Assembly (NCBI GenBank): GCA_937927895.1
Contig: CALGKA010000106.1
Span: forward strand, 1-49,729
Source of the DNA: an uncultured Granulosicoccaceae bacterium
GTDB taxonomy: Bacteria > Pseudomonadota > Gammaproteobacteria > Granulosicoccales > Granulosicoccaceae
DNA length: 49,729 bases
Reading direction: 5' to 3'
Part shown: positions 9,434 to 19,286 of the stretch, in pieces
How the letters are laid out: each line of letters starts with the position of its first letter
Numbering within the stretch: position 1 is the first letter of the stretch
Notes under the pieces: generated by a model
What the model saw: only the letters and a program-made list of their open reading frames with translations
What the model was told of the DNA's origin: nothing
Databases searched by the model: none
Translations under genes and position numbers: made by a program

Positions 9434-10864
9434 CTACAGACCAAAAGCGGCCGCGCAAGCAGCCATTATTAGCCCCGGAAACAGGCCAAAAAACAAAATC
9501 GCAGCACCGTTCACTGCAAGCCCGAGATGCACGTCCAATGCGGCATTCACCGGCGCCGCCTCAACTGGCTCGTCGAAGAACATATACTTGATCACTCGCA
9601 GGTAGTAGAACGCGCCCACCACAGAGAAAACCACCGCTATCACTGCCAACCAAGTGAGGTCCGCCTTGATCGCAGCGCTCAAAACCGCAAGCTTGGCGTA
9701 AAATCCAACTGTCGGTGGCACACCTGTCATTGATACTAGCAACAGCATCATGACAAATGCATACATGGGGCTGCGACGAAACAAGCCGCGTAAATCAGTG
9801 AGCAAATTAACGCTCACTCCCTGCCTGTCCATCGCGAGAATAACGCCAAACGCACCCAGGCTAGTGAATGCATAGGTGATCGCATAGAACATTGCCGCAG
9901 AGTAGCCCTCGGAACTACCAGACAACACACCCAGCAGAATAAAGCCAACGTGTGAAATGGTTGAATACGCCAACATACGCTTTATAGACACTTGTGCCAA
10001 AGCAATCACGTTGCCAAGCACTATTGAAAGCAGAGACAAAACAATCAGCATCCCCTGCCAGCTGTTGTGAGCGGTCTCCAGACCATCAACTAGAAACCTG
10101 ATCGCCAGTGCAAAGGCAGCAATCTTAGGTGCTGCAGAAATATACAAGGCAACGGAGGTTGGCGCACCGTCGTAGACATCAGGTACCCACATATGAAAAG
10201 GAGCTGCACCAAATTTAAACGCAATACCAACCACAAGAAAAGCTAGCCCGAACATGGCAGCAGTACTACCCTCACCATTGACGGCAAGGCTCGATTTTAT
10301 TTCATCAAAATGCAAGCTACCGGTAGCGCCGTAAATCATAGAGATACCGTATAACAAAGCACCAGAGGCCAACGCACCCAGTACAAAGTATTTCATCGCA
10401 GCTTCAGCCGAACGTTCATCAGTACGCTTCAAAGCCACCATGGCATAAAGTGACAAAGCCAAAAGCTCCAGGCCAAGATAAAGCGTCAACATACTGCTTG
10501 AAGAGACCATGATCATCATGCCCAACACACCACTTAATGCCAGTGTGTAGTATTCGCCATTGGTGATCTTATGAGAGTTAACAAAATCACGGGAATATAA
10601 AAACACACCCATAGATACGACTAAGATCCAAGCCTTACAAATAACACTCATTTGATCCATGATGAAACTACCACCAAAAGCGGTAACTGAACCGGTCTCT
10701 GGTGATATCCACCACGTTAATATTAGTGTTACTAATAGCGCTACCTGCGACAAACCATAAGCCAGTGGCTTACGGTTTTCAGTCACGAATAAATCACCAA
10801 TCAACACTACGCAAATCGCGCAAAGCAAAAACATCTCAGGAGCTACAAGCTGTAAATTATCCAT
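9434..10864 (-). CDS. nuoN: NADH:quinone oxidoreductase subunit N
   Basis: Antiporter-like membrane subunit of complex I and one of three proton-channel subunits. The 476 residues form about 14 hydrophobic segments. The conserved core includes TLYLGLELLALSLYAMVAL (Glu in a channel helix), the lysine-bearing AEAAMKYFVLGALASG, AFKFGAAPFHMWVPDVYDG and KRMLAYSTISHVGFILLG. It is the last gene of the nuo operon, eleven bases after nuoM, as in most proteobacteria. E. coli NuoN has 485 residues. No unusual change is visible. Confidence 0.97.
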   Translation of the reverse strand: MDNLQLVAPEMFLLCAICVVLIGDLFVTENRKPLAYGLSQVALLVTLILTWWISPETGSVTAFGGSFIMDQMSVICKAWILVVSMGVFLYSRDFVNSHKITNGEYYTLALSGVLGMMIMVSSSSMLTLYLGLELLALSLYAMVALKRTDERSAEAAMKYFVLGALASGALLYGISMIYGATGSLHFDEIKSSLAVNGEGSTAAMFGLAFLVVGIAFKFGAAPFHMWVPDVYDGAPTSVALYISAAPKIAAFALAIRFLVDGLETAHNSWQGMLIVLSLLSIVLGNVIALAQVSIKRMLAYSTISHVGFILLGVLSGSSEGYSAAMFYAITYAFTSLGAFGVILAMDRQGVSVNLLTDLRGLFRRSPMYAFVMMLLLVSMTGVPPTVGFYAKLAVLSAAIKADLTWLAVIAVVFSVVGAFYYLRVIKYMFFDEPVEAAPVNAALDVHLGLAVNGAAILFFGLFPGLIMAACAAAFGL

Positions 10865-10874
10865 TCGTCAGCCC

Positions 10875-12386
10875 CTACAATTTAGAAGTGGTGACATGCT
10901 GCACCAGGTTTTCGATAGTAACGTGCATCATATCTACCAGCGGCTGTGGCCATAGGCCGAAAAATAACACCATCGCAGCCAATAGACCGAGCATGATCTT
11001 CTCGCGTTTGTTTATGTCGGTTAGTTGGGCCACGTTGTCATTGGCAACATCACCAAAGATCACACGCTTAACCATCCATAATGTATACGCCGCACCCAGT
11101 ATAAGTGTGCTTGCCGCCAAAAAGGCATACCAAAAGTTAGCTTTAAAGGTGGCAAGAATAACCATGAACTCTCCAACAAAGCCCGAAGTACCTGGCAAAC
11201 CGGCGTTGGCCATCGCAAAGAACACCATAAACGCTGCAAACAACGGCATCGTGTTCACCACACCACCGTAGTCTGCAATTTGGCGTGAATGCATACGGTC
11301 GTACAAAACACCGACACTCAAGAACATGGCAGCAGAAATAAACCCGTGCGAAATCATTTGCACCATTGCACCTTCAAGTGCCATCACCACATGGCTATCT
11401 TGTGAGGCCACTGCACCCTCACCTGCATTTGCCACAATGCCAAAAATCACAAACATACCGAGCGTTACAAACCCCATGTGCGAAATAGAAGAGTAGGCAA
11501 TAAGCTTTTTCATATCAGACTGTGCAAGGGCTACAAAGCCGATATACACCACTGCGATCAGTGAGAACAAAATAACCAGCCACGCCAACTGTGCACTGGC
11601 ATCCGGCACTATCGGCATGCTAAAACGCAAAAATCCGTAGCCACCCATTTTCAACATGATGGCAGCAAGTACCGCAGAACCGGCTGTTGGCGCTTCAACG
11701 TGTGCATCAGGCAACCACGTGTGAACCGGCCACATGGGAATTTTTACTGCAAATGCTACAAAGAACGCAAAGAAGATAAACGTTTGTGCTTTTGCGGACA
11801 GCGCAAGATCGTGCAGCGCAAGAATAGAAAATGTATCGGCCTTGCTGCCCATGTAGATCAATGCGACCAACATAAACACTGAACCCAGAAAGGTATACAA
11901 GAAGAACTTTATAGTGGCGTAAACTCGACGTGGCCCACCCCAGATACCAATAATCAAAAACATTGGCAGCAGCGTTGCTTCAAAGAATATGTAGAACAAA
12001 ATTGAATCAGTGGCGGCAAACACACCAACCATGAAGCCTGTCATGATTAAAAACGATGCCAGGTACAAGGCCGGTTTATCTTGAATAACTTCCCACGCCG
12101 ATATAACCACTATTATATTTATAAACGTAGTCAGAATTATCAGCGGTGCTGATATTCCATCAACCCCCAAGCTGTAGTTAATACCAAAAGACGGCAACCA
12201 CGCCATGTGCTCAACGAACTGCATTTCTGCAGTAGAGGAGTCAAAGCCAAAGTAAAGCGCCAGGCTAAGTACAAAGGCTATTATCGAAATAACCAACGCC
12301 AGCATGCGGCAACGCTGATCACCGACAAATAAGGTCAGCAATCCACCGAATATGGACAACCAAATGATTAAGCTTAATATAGGCAT
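10875..12386 (-). CDS. nuoM: NADH:quinone oxidoreductase subunit M
   Basis: Second antiporter-like proton-channel subunit of complex I. The chosen ATG at 12386 gives 503 residues; a TTG directly before it is also possible and would add one residue. Key features are YSLGVDGISAPLIILTTFI near the start, FFEATLLPMFLIIGIWGG with the channel glutamate, AFAVKIPMWPVHTWLPDAHV, and KKLIAYSSISHMGFVTLG. It lies ten bases downstream of nuoL and eleven upstream of nuoN. The ribosome-binding site is weak, so translation probably depends on coupling within the operon. Confidence 0.97.
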   Translation of the reverse strand: MPILSLIIWLSIFGGLLTLFVGDQRCRMLALVISIIAFVLSLALYFGFDSSTAEMQFVEHMAWLPSFGINYSLGVDGISAPLIILTTFINIIVVISAWEVIQDKPALYLASFLIMTGFMVGVFAATDSILFYIFFEATLLPMFLIIGIWGGPRRVYATIKFFLYTFLGSVFMLVALIYMGSKADTFSILALHDLALSAKAQTFIFFAFFVAFAVKIPMWPVHTWLPDAHVEAPTAGSAVLAAIMLKMGGYGFLRFSMPIVPDASAQLAWLVILFSLIAVVYIGFVALAQSDMKKLIAYSSISHMGFVTLGMFVIFGIVANAGEGAVASQDSHVVMALEGAMVQMISHGFISAAMFLSVGVLYDRMHSRQIADYGGVVNTMPLFAAFMVFFAMANAGLPGTSGFVGEFMVILATFKANFWYAFLAASTLILGAAYTLWMVKRVIFGDVANDNVAQLTDINKREKIMLGLLAAMVLFFGLWPQPLVDMMHVTIENLVQHVTTSKL

Positions 12387-12395
12387 CAATCGGGG

Positions 12396-14354
12396 CTACG
12401 TAGTAAAGATGAATATAGACAACATTGCCAACAAACCAACAATCATGGCAAATGCGTAGTTGTACAGGTAACCGCTTCCAAGCTTGCGCACTACTGTTGA
12501 GAGCAATCCAACTTTGTTAGCAGTACCGTTAACCATTATGCCGTCGATGAGCTTTACATCACCCACGGTCCAGAGTTTATTAGCCAGCAGCAAACTACCG
12601 CCCGCAAATACCTTTTGATTAAAATCGTCAAAACCGTATTTGTTGTCGAGTATGCGGTGTACAAAACTAAACTTATCGGCAAACCAATCGGCAATTGACG
12701 GCTTGTGTAAGTAGATAAACCAAGCACTCACAGCGCCGGCCAACGCTAAGTAGACGGCAGGTACTTTAAAGCCATGCAGTACAAAGGCAACCACGCCGTG
12801 GTAATCCTTGCCTATTTTAGCTAATACATCGCGGGCTGGATCAACCTGGATCGCATCACCAAAGAAACCACCAAACAGCATGCCGCCTATAGTAAGTGCG
12901 CCCAGTATCACTGAAGGGATCGCTAATAAAATTAACGGCCAGGTAACCACCTTAGGGGATTCGTGTAAATGCTCACGGGTGTGATCATCAAATCGTTCCT
13001 TGCCATGAAACACTAAAAAGAACATACGGAAGCTGTAAAACGAGGTAATGAATACGCCTAGCAGCACACAGATATAGGCAAAGCCTGCACCCGGAATTTC
13101 TGAATAATGAACCGCCTCAATGATGGCATCTTTAGAGAAGAAACCAGAGAAGCCAGGGAAACCTATTAGCGCGAGCGTACCGATCAATGAAGTCCAGTAT
13201 GTAATGGGCATGTACTTCTTTAAGCCGCCCATTTTTCTTATGTCTTGCTCGTGATGCATACCAATAATCACACTACCCGCTGCCAGGAACAATAACGCCT
13301 TAAAGAATGCATGCGTCATTAGGTGGAAAATCGCAGCTCCGTAGGCCGATGCACCTAAAGCCACCGTCATATAACCGAGCTGTGACAACGTCGAATACGC
13401 CACTACGCGTTTGATATCGTTTTGCACTATACCGACCAGGCCCATTAACAACGCGGTCAACGAACCAATCACTATGACAAACGTTAGAGCCGTTGTAGAG
13501 AGCTCAAAAAACGGTGACATGCGCGCCACCATAAAAATACCAGCGGTTACCATGGTGGCGGCGTGGATAAGGGCTGAAATAGGCGTTGGGCCTTCCATAG
13601 AGTCTGGAAGCCACACGTGCAACGGAATTTGCGCCGATTTACCCATCGCACCTATGAACAAACAAATACATGTCACGGTAAGTGCCGACCAAGCGACACC
13701 GGGAATCAGCTCTATTGTGGTGCCAACCATTGAAGGCGCTGCTGCAAAAGCTTCTGAGTAATTCAAAGTACCGGTGTACATTAGTACTGCCGCAATCCCC
13801 AATAGGAAACCGAAGTCCCCTACCCGGTTAACCAGGAAAGCTTTAAGGTTAGCGAATATTGCCGTTGGTTTTTTGTACCAGAAGCCAATCAATAAATAAG
13901 ACACAAGGCCTACCGCTTCCCAACCAAAAAACAACTGCATAAAATTGTTTGCCATCACAAGCATTAACATGGCAAAAGTGAACAGCGATATATAACTGAA
14001 GAAACGCTGATAACCGGGATCGTCGTGCATATAGCCAATGGTGTAGATATGCACCATCAATGATACCGAAGTCACGACTGTCATCATCACAACCGTCAGT
14101 CGGTCTATTAGAAACCCGACTTCAAACTTAATCCCACCGCTGACCATCCAGGTGTAGATAGTCTCGTTGAACATCACCGAGCCATCACCAGATAAACTTT
14201 TGCTAAGTGCGACCAATGACAACAAGAACGCTATTGCAACACCTGCAATAGTGACCCGATGCGAATTAACGCGGCCAAGCTTTTTGCCAAAGAAACCAGC
14301 GGCAATTGCGCCAAACAATGGCGCTAACGGTGTAAGAATATATACAAGTTTCAT
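12396..14354 (-). CDS. nuoL: NADH:quinone oxidoreductase subunit L
   Basis: Largest antiporter-like subunit of complex I; its long C-terminal lateral helix lies along the membrane arm. The 652 residues exceed E. coli NuoL (613). Visible are FLIDRLTVVMMTVVTSVSLM, FFGWEAVGLVSYLLIGFWY with the channel glutamate, GKSAQIPLHVWLPDSMEGPT, and KRVVAYSTLSQLGYMTVALG. After about residue 500 come the lateral-helix and terminal-segment regions. It begins three bases after nuoK ends, so the two are coupled. Confidence 0.97.
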   Translation of the reverse strand: MKLVYILTPLAPLFGAIAAGFFGKKLGRVNSHRVTIAGVAIAFLLSLVALSKSLSGDGSVMFNETIYTWMVSGGIKFEVGFLIDRLTVVMMTVVTSVSLMVHIYTIGYMHDDPGYQRFFSYISLFTFAMLMLVMANNFMQLFFGWEAVGLVSYLLIGFWYKKPTAIFANLKAFLVNRVGDFGFLLGIAAVLMYTGTLNYSEAFAAAPSMVGTTIELIPGVAWSALTVTCICLFIGAMGKSAQIPLHVWLPDSMEGPTPISALIHAATMVTAGIFMVARMSPFFELSTTALTFVIVIGSLTALLMGLVGIVQNDIKRVVAYSTLSQLGYMTVALGASAYGAAIFHLMTHAFFKALLFLAAGSVIIGMHHEQDIRKMGGLKKYMPITYWTSLIGTLALIGFPGFSGFFSKDAIIEAVHYSEIPGAGFAYICVLLGVFITSFYSFRMFFLVFHGKERFDDHTREHLHESPKVVTWPLILLAIPSVILGALTIGGMLFGGFFGDAIQVDPARDVLAKIGKDYHGVVAFVLHGFKVPAVYLALAGAVSAWFIYLHKPSIADWFADKFSFVHRILDNKYGFDDFNQKVFAGGSLLLANKLWTVGDVKLIDGIMVNGTANKVGLLSTVVRKLGSGYLYNYAFAMIVGLLAMLSIFIFTT

Positions 14355-14357
14355 CTC

Positions 14358-14663
14358 TTACCCCTGCAGCTGATCAAGATCAGATACGTTAATGGTGCCG
14401 CGGGTTCGGAACAAGACCACCAAAATGGCAAGCCCGATCGCAGCTTCAGCCGCCGCAACAGTGAGAATAAAAAATACAAACACCTGCCCTGCTGTGTCAC
14501 CAAGAAAATACGAGAACGCGATAAAGTTGGTATTGACTGCCAATAACATCAATTCAATACACATTAAAATAATAATGACATTCTTTCGGTTCAAAAATAT
14601 GCCAGCAATACTGAGGGTAAACAAAATCGCACCAAGTGTCAGGAAGTGAGAAAGTGGGATCAT
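14358..14663 (-). CDS. nuoK: NADH:quinone oxidoreductase subunit K
   Basis: Small three-helix membrane subunit homologous to MrpC/MnhC. The 101 residues are the standard length. The conserved membrane glutamates appear in [18 protein letters not shown] (about residue 36) and [17 protein letters not shown] (about residue 72). The ATG overlaps the nuoJ stop as ATGA at 14660-14663, a clear sign of translational coupling. No anomaly seen. Confidence 0.97.
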   Translation of the reverse strand: MIPLSHFLTLGAILFTLSIAGIFLNRKNVIIILMCIELMLLAVNTNFIAFSYFLGDTAGQVFVFFILTVAAAEAAIGLAILVVLFRTRGTINVSDLDQLQG

Positions 14664-15391
14664 GGCTTCACCCCTTCAGTCGCACCATCAATAGGCGGGT
14701 TGTTATCGCCATTATCGGAATGGTTAGCTGCATTGGCTTTGGCCGCAGCGCTTGCCTTTGTGGCGGCATTTGAAATACTGCCAATATCCTGGTTGTCTTG
14801 ACTGTTCACTTCAACCACTCGTAGACGATCTTCCTTTTGTACCAACACTTGCTCAGCTGGTCGCTGATACTTAGTCAGTGGTCGTCGACGCATTGTCAGC
14901 GCAATGGCTGCAACAATCGCGACTAATAGAATGACCGCTGCTACTTCAAACTGAAATAAGTAATCGGTATACATAGCCATACCGAGCTCTTCGGTATTGC
15001 TGTACTCAGCAGGCTTTGGCACTGGTTGTGGGAATTTATCATCGCCGGTCCATTTGACTCGAATCAAAAAGATCATTTGAAAAACAATAGCCGCGACTAT
15101 GCCGCCACCAACAACCAAATATTTATGAAAGCCTTCGCGTAAAGGTGCCAGGTTTATGTCTAGCATCATTACCACGAATAAGAACAACACCATGACCGCA
15201 CCAACGTAGACCAGCACCAGGGTAATGGCGAGAAACTCCGCTTCCATTAACATCCAAATAACAGCGCTGTTTACAAAAGCGAGCACTAAAAATAATGCCG
15301 CCTGCACAGGATTGCGAGTAGTAATTACCCCAACCGCAGCGCCTACCAGCACCAACGAGAACACCCAGAAAACCAGAAGTTTAAAGTCCAT
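14660..15391 (-). CDS. nuoJ: NADH:quinone oxidoreductase subunit J, long tail
   Basis: Membrane subunit of complex I whose third helix includes the pi-bulge implicated in coupling quinone reduction to proton movement. Five hydrophobic segments are visible in the first 170 residues, with the conserved stretch [20 protein letters not shown]. At 243 residues it is longer than E. coli NuoJ (184); the extra part from about residue 168 is polar, Ala/Asn/Asp-rich and probably disordered. Its role is unknown. AAGGGAA lies just upstream of the ATG. The gene overlaps nuoK by four bases and follows nuoI by eight. Confidence 0.96.
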   Translation of the reverse strand: MDFKLLVFWVFSLVLVGAAVGVITTRNPVQAALFLVLAFVNSAVIWMLMEAEFLAITLVLVYVGAVMVLFLFVVMMLDINLAPLREGFHKYLVVGGGIVAAIVFQMIFLIRVKWTGDDKFPQPVPKPAEYSNTEELGMAMYTDYLFQFEVAAVILLVAIVAAIALTMRRRPLTKYQRPAEQVLVQKEDRLRVVEVNSQDNQDIGSISNAATKASAAAKANAANHSDNGDNNPPIDGATEGVKP

Positions 15392-15399
15392 GATTTCCC

Positions 15400-15891
15400 T
15401 TAGCGAAACGCTGCGTCAGTGGCGCGATCAGCTGCGATCTGCGCTTCGTATTTATCACCGATAGCGAGCAATTTGTCTTTAGTCATTATTTGCTCACCAC
15501 GCTTTTCAAAGTGGTATTCAAAAATTCGAGTCTCAACAATAGAATCTACCGGACAGGCCTCTTCACAAAAGCCACAAAAAATACACTTAAAAAGATCGAT
15601 ATCGTAGCGAGTCGTACGACGCGTATTATCAGCGCGCTGTTCAGAGTCAATGGTAATTGCCAGTGCCGGGCAAACTGCTTCGCACAACTTGCAAGCAATA
15701 CAACGCTCTTCACCATTGTCATAACGGCGCAATGCGTGCAATCCACGAAAACGTGGCGACTGAGGTGTTTTCTCCTCAGGGTACTGCACGGTAAATTTCG
15801 TTTTAAAGAAATACTTACCAGTGAGCTTCATACCCTTGAGTAACTCAAGCAGCATTAAACTCTTTAATGTGGATTTAACGTTTCCAGTCAT
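15400..15891 (-). CDS. nuoI: NADH:quinone oxidoreductase subunit I (two 4Fe-4S clusters)
   Basis: Carries clusters N6a and N6b, which pass electrons from NuoG to NuoB. Two ferredoxin motifs are complete: [12 protein letters not shown] (Cys64, 67, 70, 74) and [12 protein letters not shown] (Cys103, 106, 109, 113). The last cysteine of each motif ligates the other cluster. Its 163 residues match the non-enterobacterial form with an N-terminal amphipathic helix. The ATG shares one base with the nuoH stop (TAATG). Confidence 0.97.
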   Translation of the reverse strand: MTGNVKSTLKSLMLLELLKGMKLTGKYFFKTKFTVQYPEEKTPQSPRFRGLHALRRYDNGEERCIACKLCEAVCPALAITIDSEQRADNTRRTTRYDIDLFKCIFCGFCEEACPVDSIVETRIFEYHFEKRGEQIMTKDKLLAIGDKYEAQIAADRATDAAFR

Positions 15892-16916
15892 TAGGCTGCC
15901 CCTACTGCACGAATGTCAAACCAAGGTGCAATTTCTAATAAGATCGCGACCGCCTCTACCGTGATCCACACAATAGTTACCGGTATAAATACCTTCCAGC
16001 CTAAACGCATGATCTGATCATAACGATAGCGTGGAAAAGTCGCGCGAAACCAAAGAAAGAAGAAAAGCATAAAGGCGGTTTTAGCGAAGAACCAGCCCAT
16101 GCCATCTGGGAGAAACGGCACAGGTGATAACCAACCACCCAGGAACATAATTACGGCTAACGCGGCAATCATGATCATGTTGGCGTATTCCGCTAAAAAG
16201 AACAGCGCGAACGCCATACCAGAATAGTCAACGTGAAAGCCCGCAACAATTTCAGACTCACCCTCTGCCACATCAAATGGCGCACGGTTGGTTTCTGCAA
16301 CGCCGGATATAAAGTAGACAATAAAAAGCGGGAACAACGGAAGCCAAAACCAATGAAATATATTGCCGCGCTGAGCATCAACAATATCACCGAGATTTAG
16401 ACTGCCACTGACCATCAATACACCAACCAAGGCAAAACCCATCGCAATTTCATAAGCGACAATCTGTGCCGCAGAACGCATAGCACCAAGAAATGCATAC
16501 TTAGAGTTAGATGCCCACCCGGCTATGATCACACCGTAGACACCGAGCGATGTTAACGCCAGTACATACAAGAGTCCGGCATTCACATCTGCAAGGATCG
16601 CAGTATCACTAAACGGTATAACCGCCCAGGCTGCAAACGCTGCACCCAAAGACAAAATGGGGGCGATCATAAACAAAAAACGGTGCGAGTTAGTCGGCAC
16701 TAATACTTCTTTGGTTAGAAGTTTTAGTACATCTGCAAAAGGCTGTAGAAGTCCGAAGAACCCTACTCTGTTTGGCCCTTTTCTTACCTGAATTGCACCA
16801 ATAACTTTTCGCTCAGCGTAGGTTAAATACGCTACCGATAAAATTAACGGCACAATAATCAGTGCGATCTTAAATACTGTCCAAAGCAGAAACAGCAGGC
16901 CCTCAAAGAATCCCAT
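15891..16916 (-). CDS. nuoH: NADH:quinone oxidoreductase subunit H
   Basis: Membrane subunit that forms part of the quinone chamber next to NuoB and NuoD. Eight or so hydrophobic segments are present in 341 residues. Conserved family sequences include [20 protein letters not shown] in the first matrix loop and [20 protein letters not shown] in the acidic loop thought to link quinone binding to proton transfer. The C-terminal [15 protein letters not shown] is also typical. It lies three bases downstream of nuoG. Confidence 0.97.
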   Translation of the reverse strand: MGFFEGLLFLLWTVFKIALIIVPLILSVAYLTYAERKVIGAIQVRKGPNRVGFFGLLQPFADVLKLLTKEVLVPTNSHRFLFMIAPILSLGAAFAAWAVIPFSDTAILADVNAGLLYVLALTSLGVYGVIIAGWASNSKYAFLGAMRSAAQIVAYEIAMGFALVGVLMVSGSLNLGDIVDAQRGNIFHWFWLPLFPLFIVYFISGVAETNRAPFDVAEGESEIVAGFHVDYSGMAFALFFLAEYANMIMIAALAVIMFLGGWLSPVPFLPDGMGWFFAKTAFMLFFFLWFRATFPRYRYDQIMRLGWKVFIPVTIVWITVEAVAILLEIAPWFDIRAVGAA

Positions 16917-16919
16917 ACC

Positions 16920-19286
16920 TTATTCGCCCGCCACTAATGTTACTGGCTCAAACATACAGCCAAAGCCTGCTAGATCCATACTGCCCATGGGCAACCATGC
17001 ACAACCCTGCGGTACACCGTCGTCTTGTCGGACTTTAATCATCACAGTGTCACCATTTTGTTCAGCGCTAACAACAGTGTTTTCTGCCAAACCGAGCTTT
17101 GTCATATCTTGACTGTTAAGCGCCACAAAGTTTTGTTGCGCATCGGTGGTTTTTTGCAATGAGCGTGCTCGACGAACCAGCATGTCAGATTTATAGGCTG
17201 GTAGATCACCACAACGCAATAGGCTGCTTGAATGGCCTGTCGGTATTTCAATGCTATCTACTGTATAGCTGTTATCGAGTTGTAGTTCACGACACTGCTC
17301 TTTTAACTCAGCTCGAATACCTTCAACGCTATCGTATTCAAAACCATCAAGTTCTAATTGATTACCTAACACACGGAGAATCTTCCAGGCCGGACGCCCG
17401 TCACCCGGTGGTTTGGTAGTACCGTTAAACATTTGCCATGCACCCGTTGCATTAACAAAAGTACCTGCGGTCTCAGCAAATGCAGCAGATGGCAGCACAA
17501 TATCGGCGTGCTCTACTGCATGCCTACTCAGGTGAGTAGATACGATAACAAGCTTTGTCTCTTTTAGTAATTGCCGAGCCTTCGCTGCATTGATTTGCTC
17601 ATAGCGTGGCTCAACACCCATTAGAACTACAGCTTTTAACGGCGCACTAAGCATTTCATTAGCGTTTAAGCCAGGCTTCTCAACCGCAACACCTGCAACG
17701 CCTCTGTGTGGCACGCAACCTGTCAACCACGCACCTGCAGTATTACCACCCTCCGGCAAGTAACCAAGGGTTGCACCAGTCGCTGTTGCTATACAGCTGG
17801 CAATGGCACGAAGGCTTGAGTAATTCGGATGCATAACTGCAGAATTACCGAGTAGTACAACAGCCTTGTCTGACTCTTTAAGCTTTGCTGCTATCTCTTT
17901 ATGAGCATCGGTGACTGTCGCTTTTGATGCAATGCTGGTGATCGCTTCATCGTTACACCCACAAGCCACTGCTACCGCTAAAAGATGTAACAACATGTCT
18001 GCTGGTAATGCACCAATGTTATGGTGCGGGTCAAAATTCATTGCATAGACACGCGGATTAATAAAGCTAATCGCCGCACCTTTTAAACTCGCTTTTCGCA
18101 ATCGCAGTGCTGCTAAAGGCTGCTCTTTACGAGTGTTCGATCCAATCAATAGACCAGCATTTATGTCTTCGAGATCTTCGAGACTCATACCAAGCCATGG
18201 CATAACGGGTGCTGAGTTTTGATCATTAAAATCTGTTTGCGTTAAGCGGTGATCAATATTGTTGCTGCCAAGAGCTCGAATGAGTTTTTGTAATAAGTAT
18301 TGCTCTTCTAGCGTGGCAGAAGCCGCAGCCAATGCCGCAATTGATTTAGCACCATGCTGATCAACGCTATCTTTAAGAATCGATGCCGTTTCAGCCAATG
18401 CTGTTTGCCAATCAACCTGCTTTAACTCACCGTCAATACGCATCATTGGCGTGGTGACTCGATCATCAGTGTATAAACCTTCATAACTGAATCGATCGCG
18501 ATCAGAGATCCAGGTTTCGTTAACTGCTTCGTTTTCGCTAGGTACAACTCGTTTAACTTCGTCGTTGCCAACGTGCACAGCAACATTACTACCGACACTA
18601 TCGTGTGGTGATACAGACTGGTGCTGTGTCAGTTCCCACGAACGTGCCGTAAAACGTGAAGGCTTAGCGGTAAGCGCACCAACAGGGCAAAGATCAATAA
18701 CGTTGCCTGATAGTTCTGAATCAACACTTTTTGCAATGTAAGTACCGATACGCATGTTTTCACCACGGCCAGTCGCACCTAACTCACGCACGCCTGAGAT
18801 CTCTTCACCAAAGCGCACACAACGAGTGCAGTGAATGCAACGCGTTAGCTCTGTAGAGATCAACGGACCAATATTTTTATCCATCACTACGCGTTTAGTT
18901 TCAACGTAGTCTGATGAGCTATTACCGTAACCAAGTGCGACGTCTTGCAACTCACACTCGCCTGCCTGATCGCATATAGGGCAATCAAGTGGGTGGTTAA
19001 TCAGTAAAAATTCCATTGTGCCGGCTTGTGAACTTGAAGCAAGTTCAGAGTTGGTTTTTATAACCATGTCCGGCGCTATAGGTGTTGCACAAGCAGGCAG
19101 CGGTTTAGGCGCTTTTTCTACCTCTACAAGGCACATACGGCAGTTAGCCGCGACGCTTAATTTTTTGTGATAACAAAAGCGCGGAATAGTGATTCCGGCT
19201 TCGTCAGTCACTTCAATGATCATTTGGCCTTTGCGTGCTTTCAGAGGCTGACCATCGACAGTGATGTTGATCAGGTCTTCACTCAT
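16920..19286 (-). CDS. nuoG: NADH:quinone oxidoreductase subunit G
   Basis: Iron-sulfur subunit of the hydrophilic arm. The N-terminal 2Fe-2S domain (CYHKKLSVAANCRMCLVE) is followed by the His/Cys motif HPLDCPICDQAGECELQD (cluster N5) and then CIHCTRCVRFGEEISG with the later NVIDLCPVGALT (cluster N4). The remaining residues form a molybdopterin-oxidoreductase-like domain without cofactor function. The four-cysteine site for the extra cluster N7 of E. coli and Thermus was not obvious. The 788 residues are within the family range. The start ATG overlaps the nuoF stop as ATGA. Confidence 0.97.
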   Translation of the reverse strand: MSEDLINITVDGQPLKARKGQMIIEVTDEAGITIPRFCYHKKLSVAANCRMCLVEVEKAPKPLPACATPIAPDMVIKTNSELASSSQAGTMEFLLINHPLDCPICDQAGECELQDVALGYGNSSSDYVETKRVVMDKNIGPLISTELTRCIHCTRCVRFGEEISGVRELGATGRGENMRIGTYIAKSVDSELSGNVIDLCPVGALTAKPSRFTARSWELTQHQSVSPHDSVGSNVAVHVGNDEVKRVVPSENEAVNETWISDRDRFSYEGLYTDDRVTTPMMRIDGELKQVDWQTALAETASILKDSVDQHGAKSIAALAAASATLEEQYLLQKLIRALGSNNIDHRLTQTDFNDQNSAPVMPWLGMSLEDLEDINAGLLIGSNTRKEQPLAALRLRKASLKGAAISFINPRVYAMNFDPHHNIGALPADMLLHLLAVAVACGCNDEAITSIASKATVTDAHKEIAAKLKESDKAVVLLGNSAVMHPNYSSLRAIASCIATATGATLGYLPEGGNTAGAWLTGCVPHRGVAGVAVEKPGLNANEMLSAPLKAVVLMGVEPRYEQINAAKARQLLKETKLVIVSTHLSRHAVEHADIVLPSAAFAETAGTFVNATGAWQMFNGTTKPPGDGRPAWKILRVLGNQLELDGFEYDSVEGIRAELKEQCRELQLDNSYTVDSIEIPTGHSSSLLRCGDLPAYKSDMLVRRARSLQKTTDAQQNFVALNSQDMTKLGLAENTVVSAEQNGDTVMIKVRQDDGVPQGCAWLPMGSMDLAGFGCMFEPVTLVAGE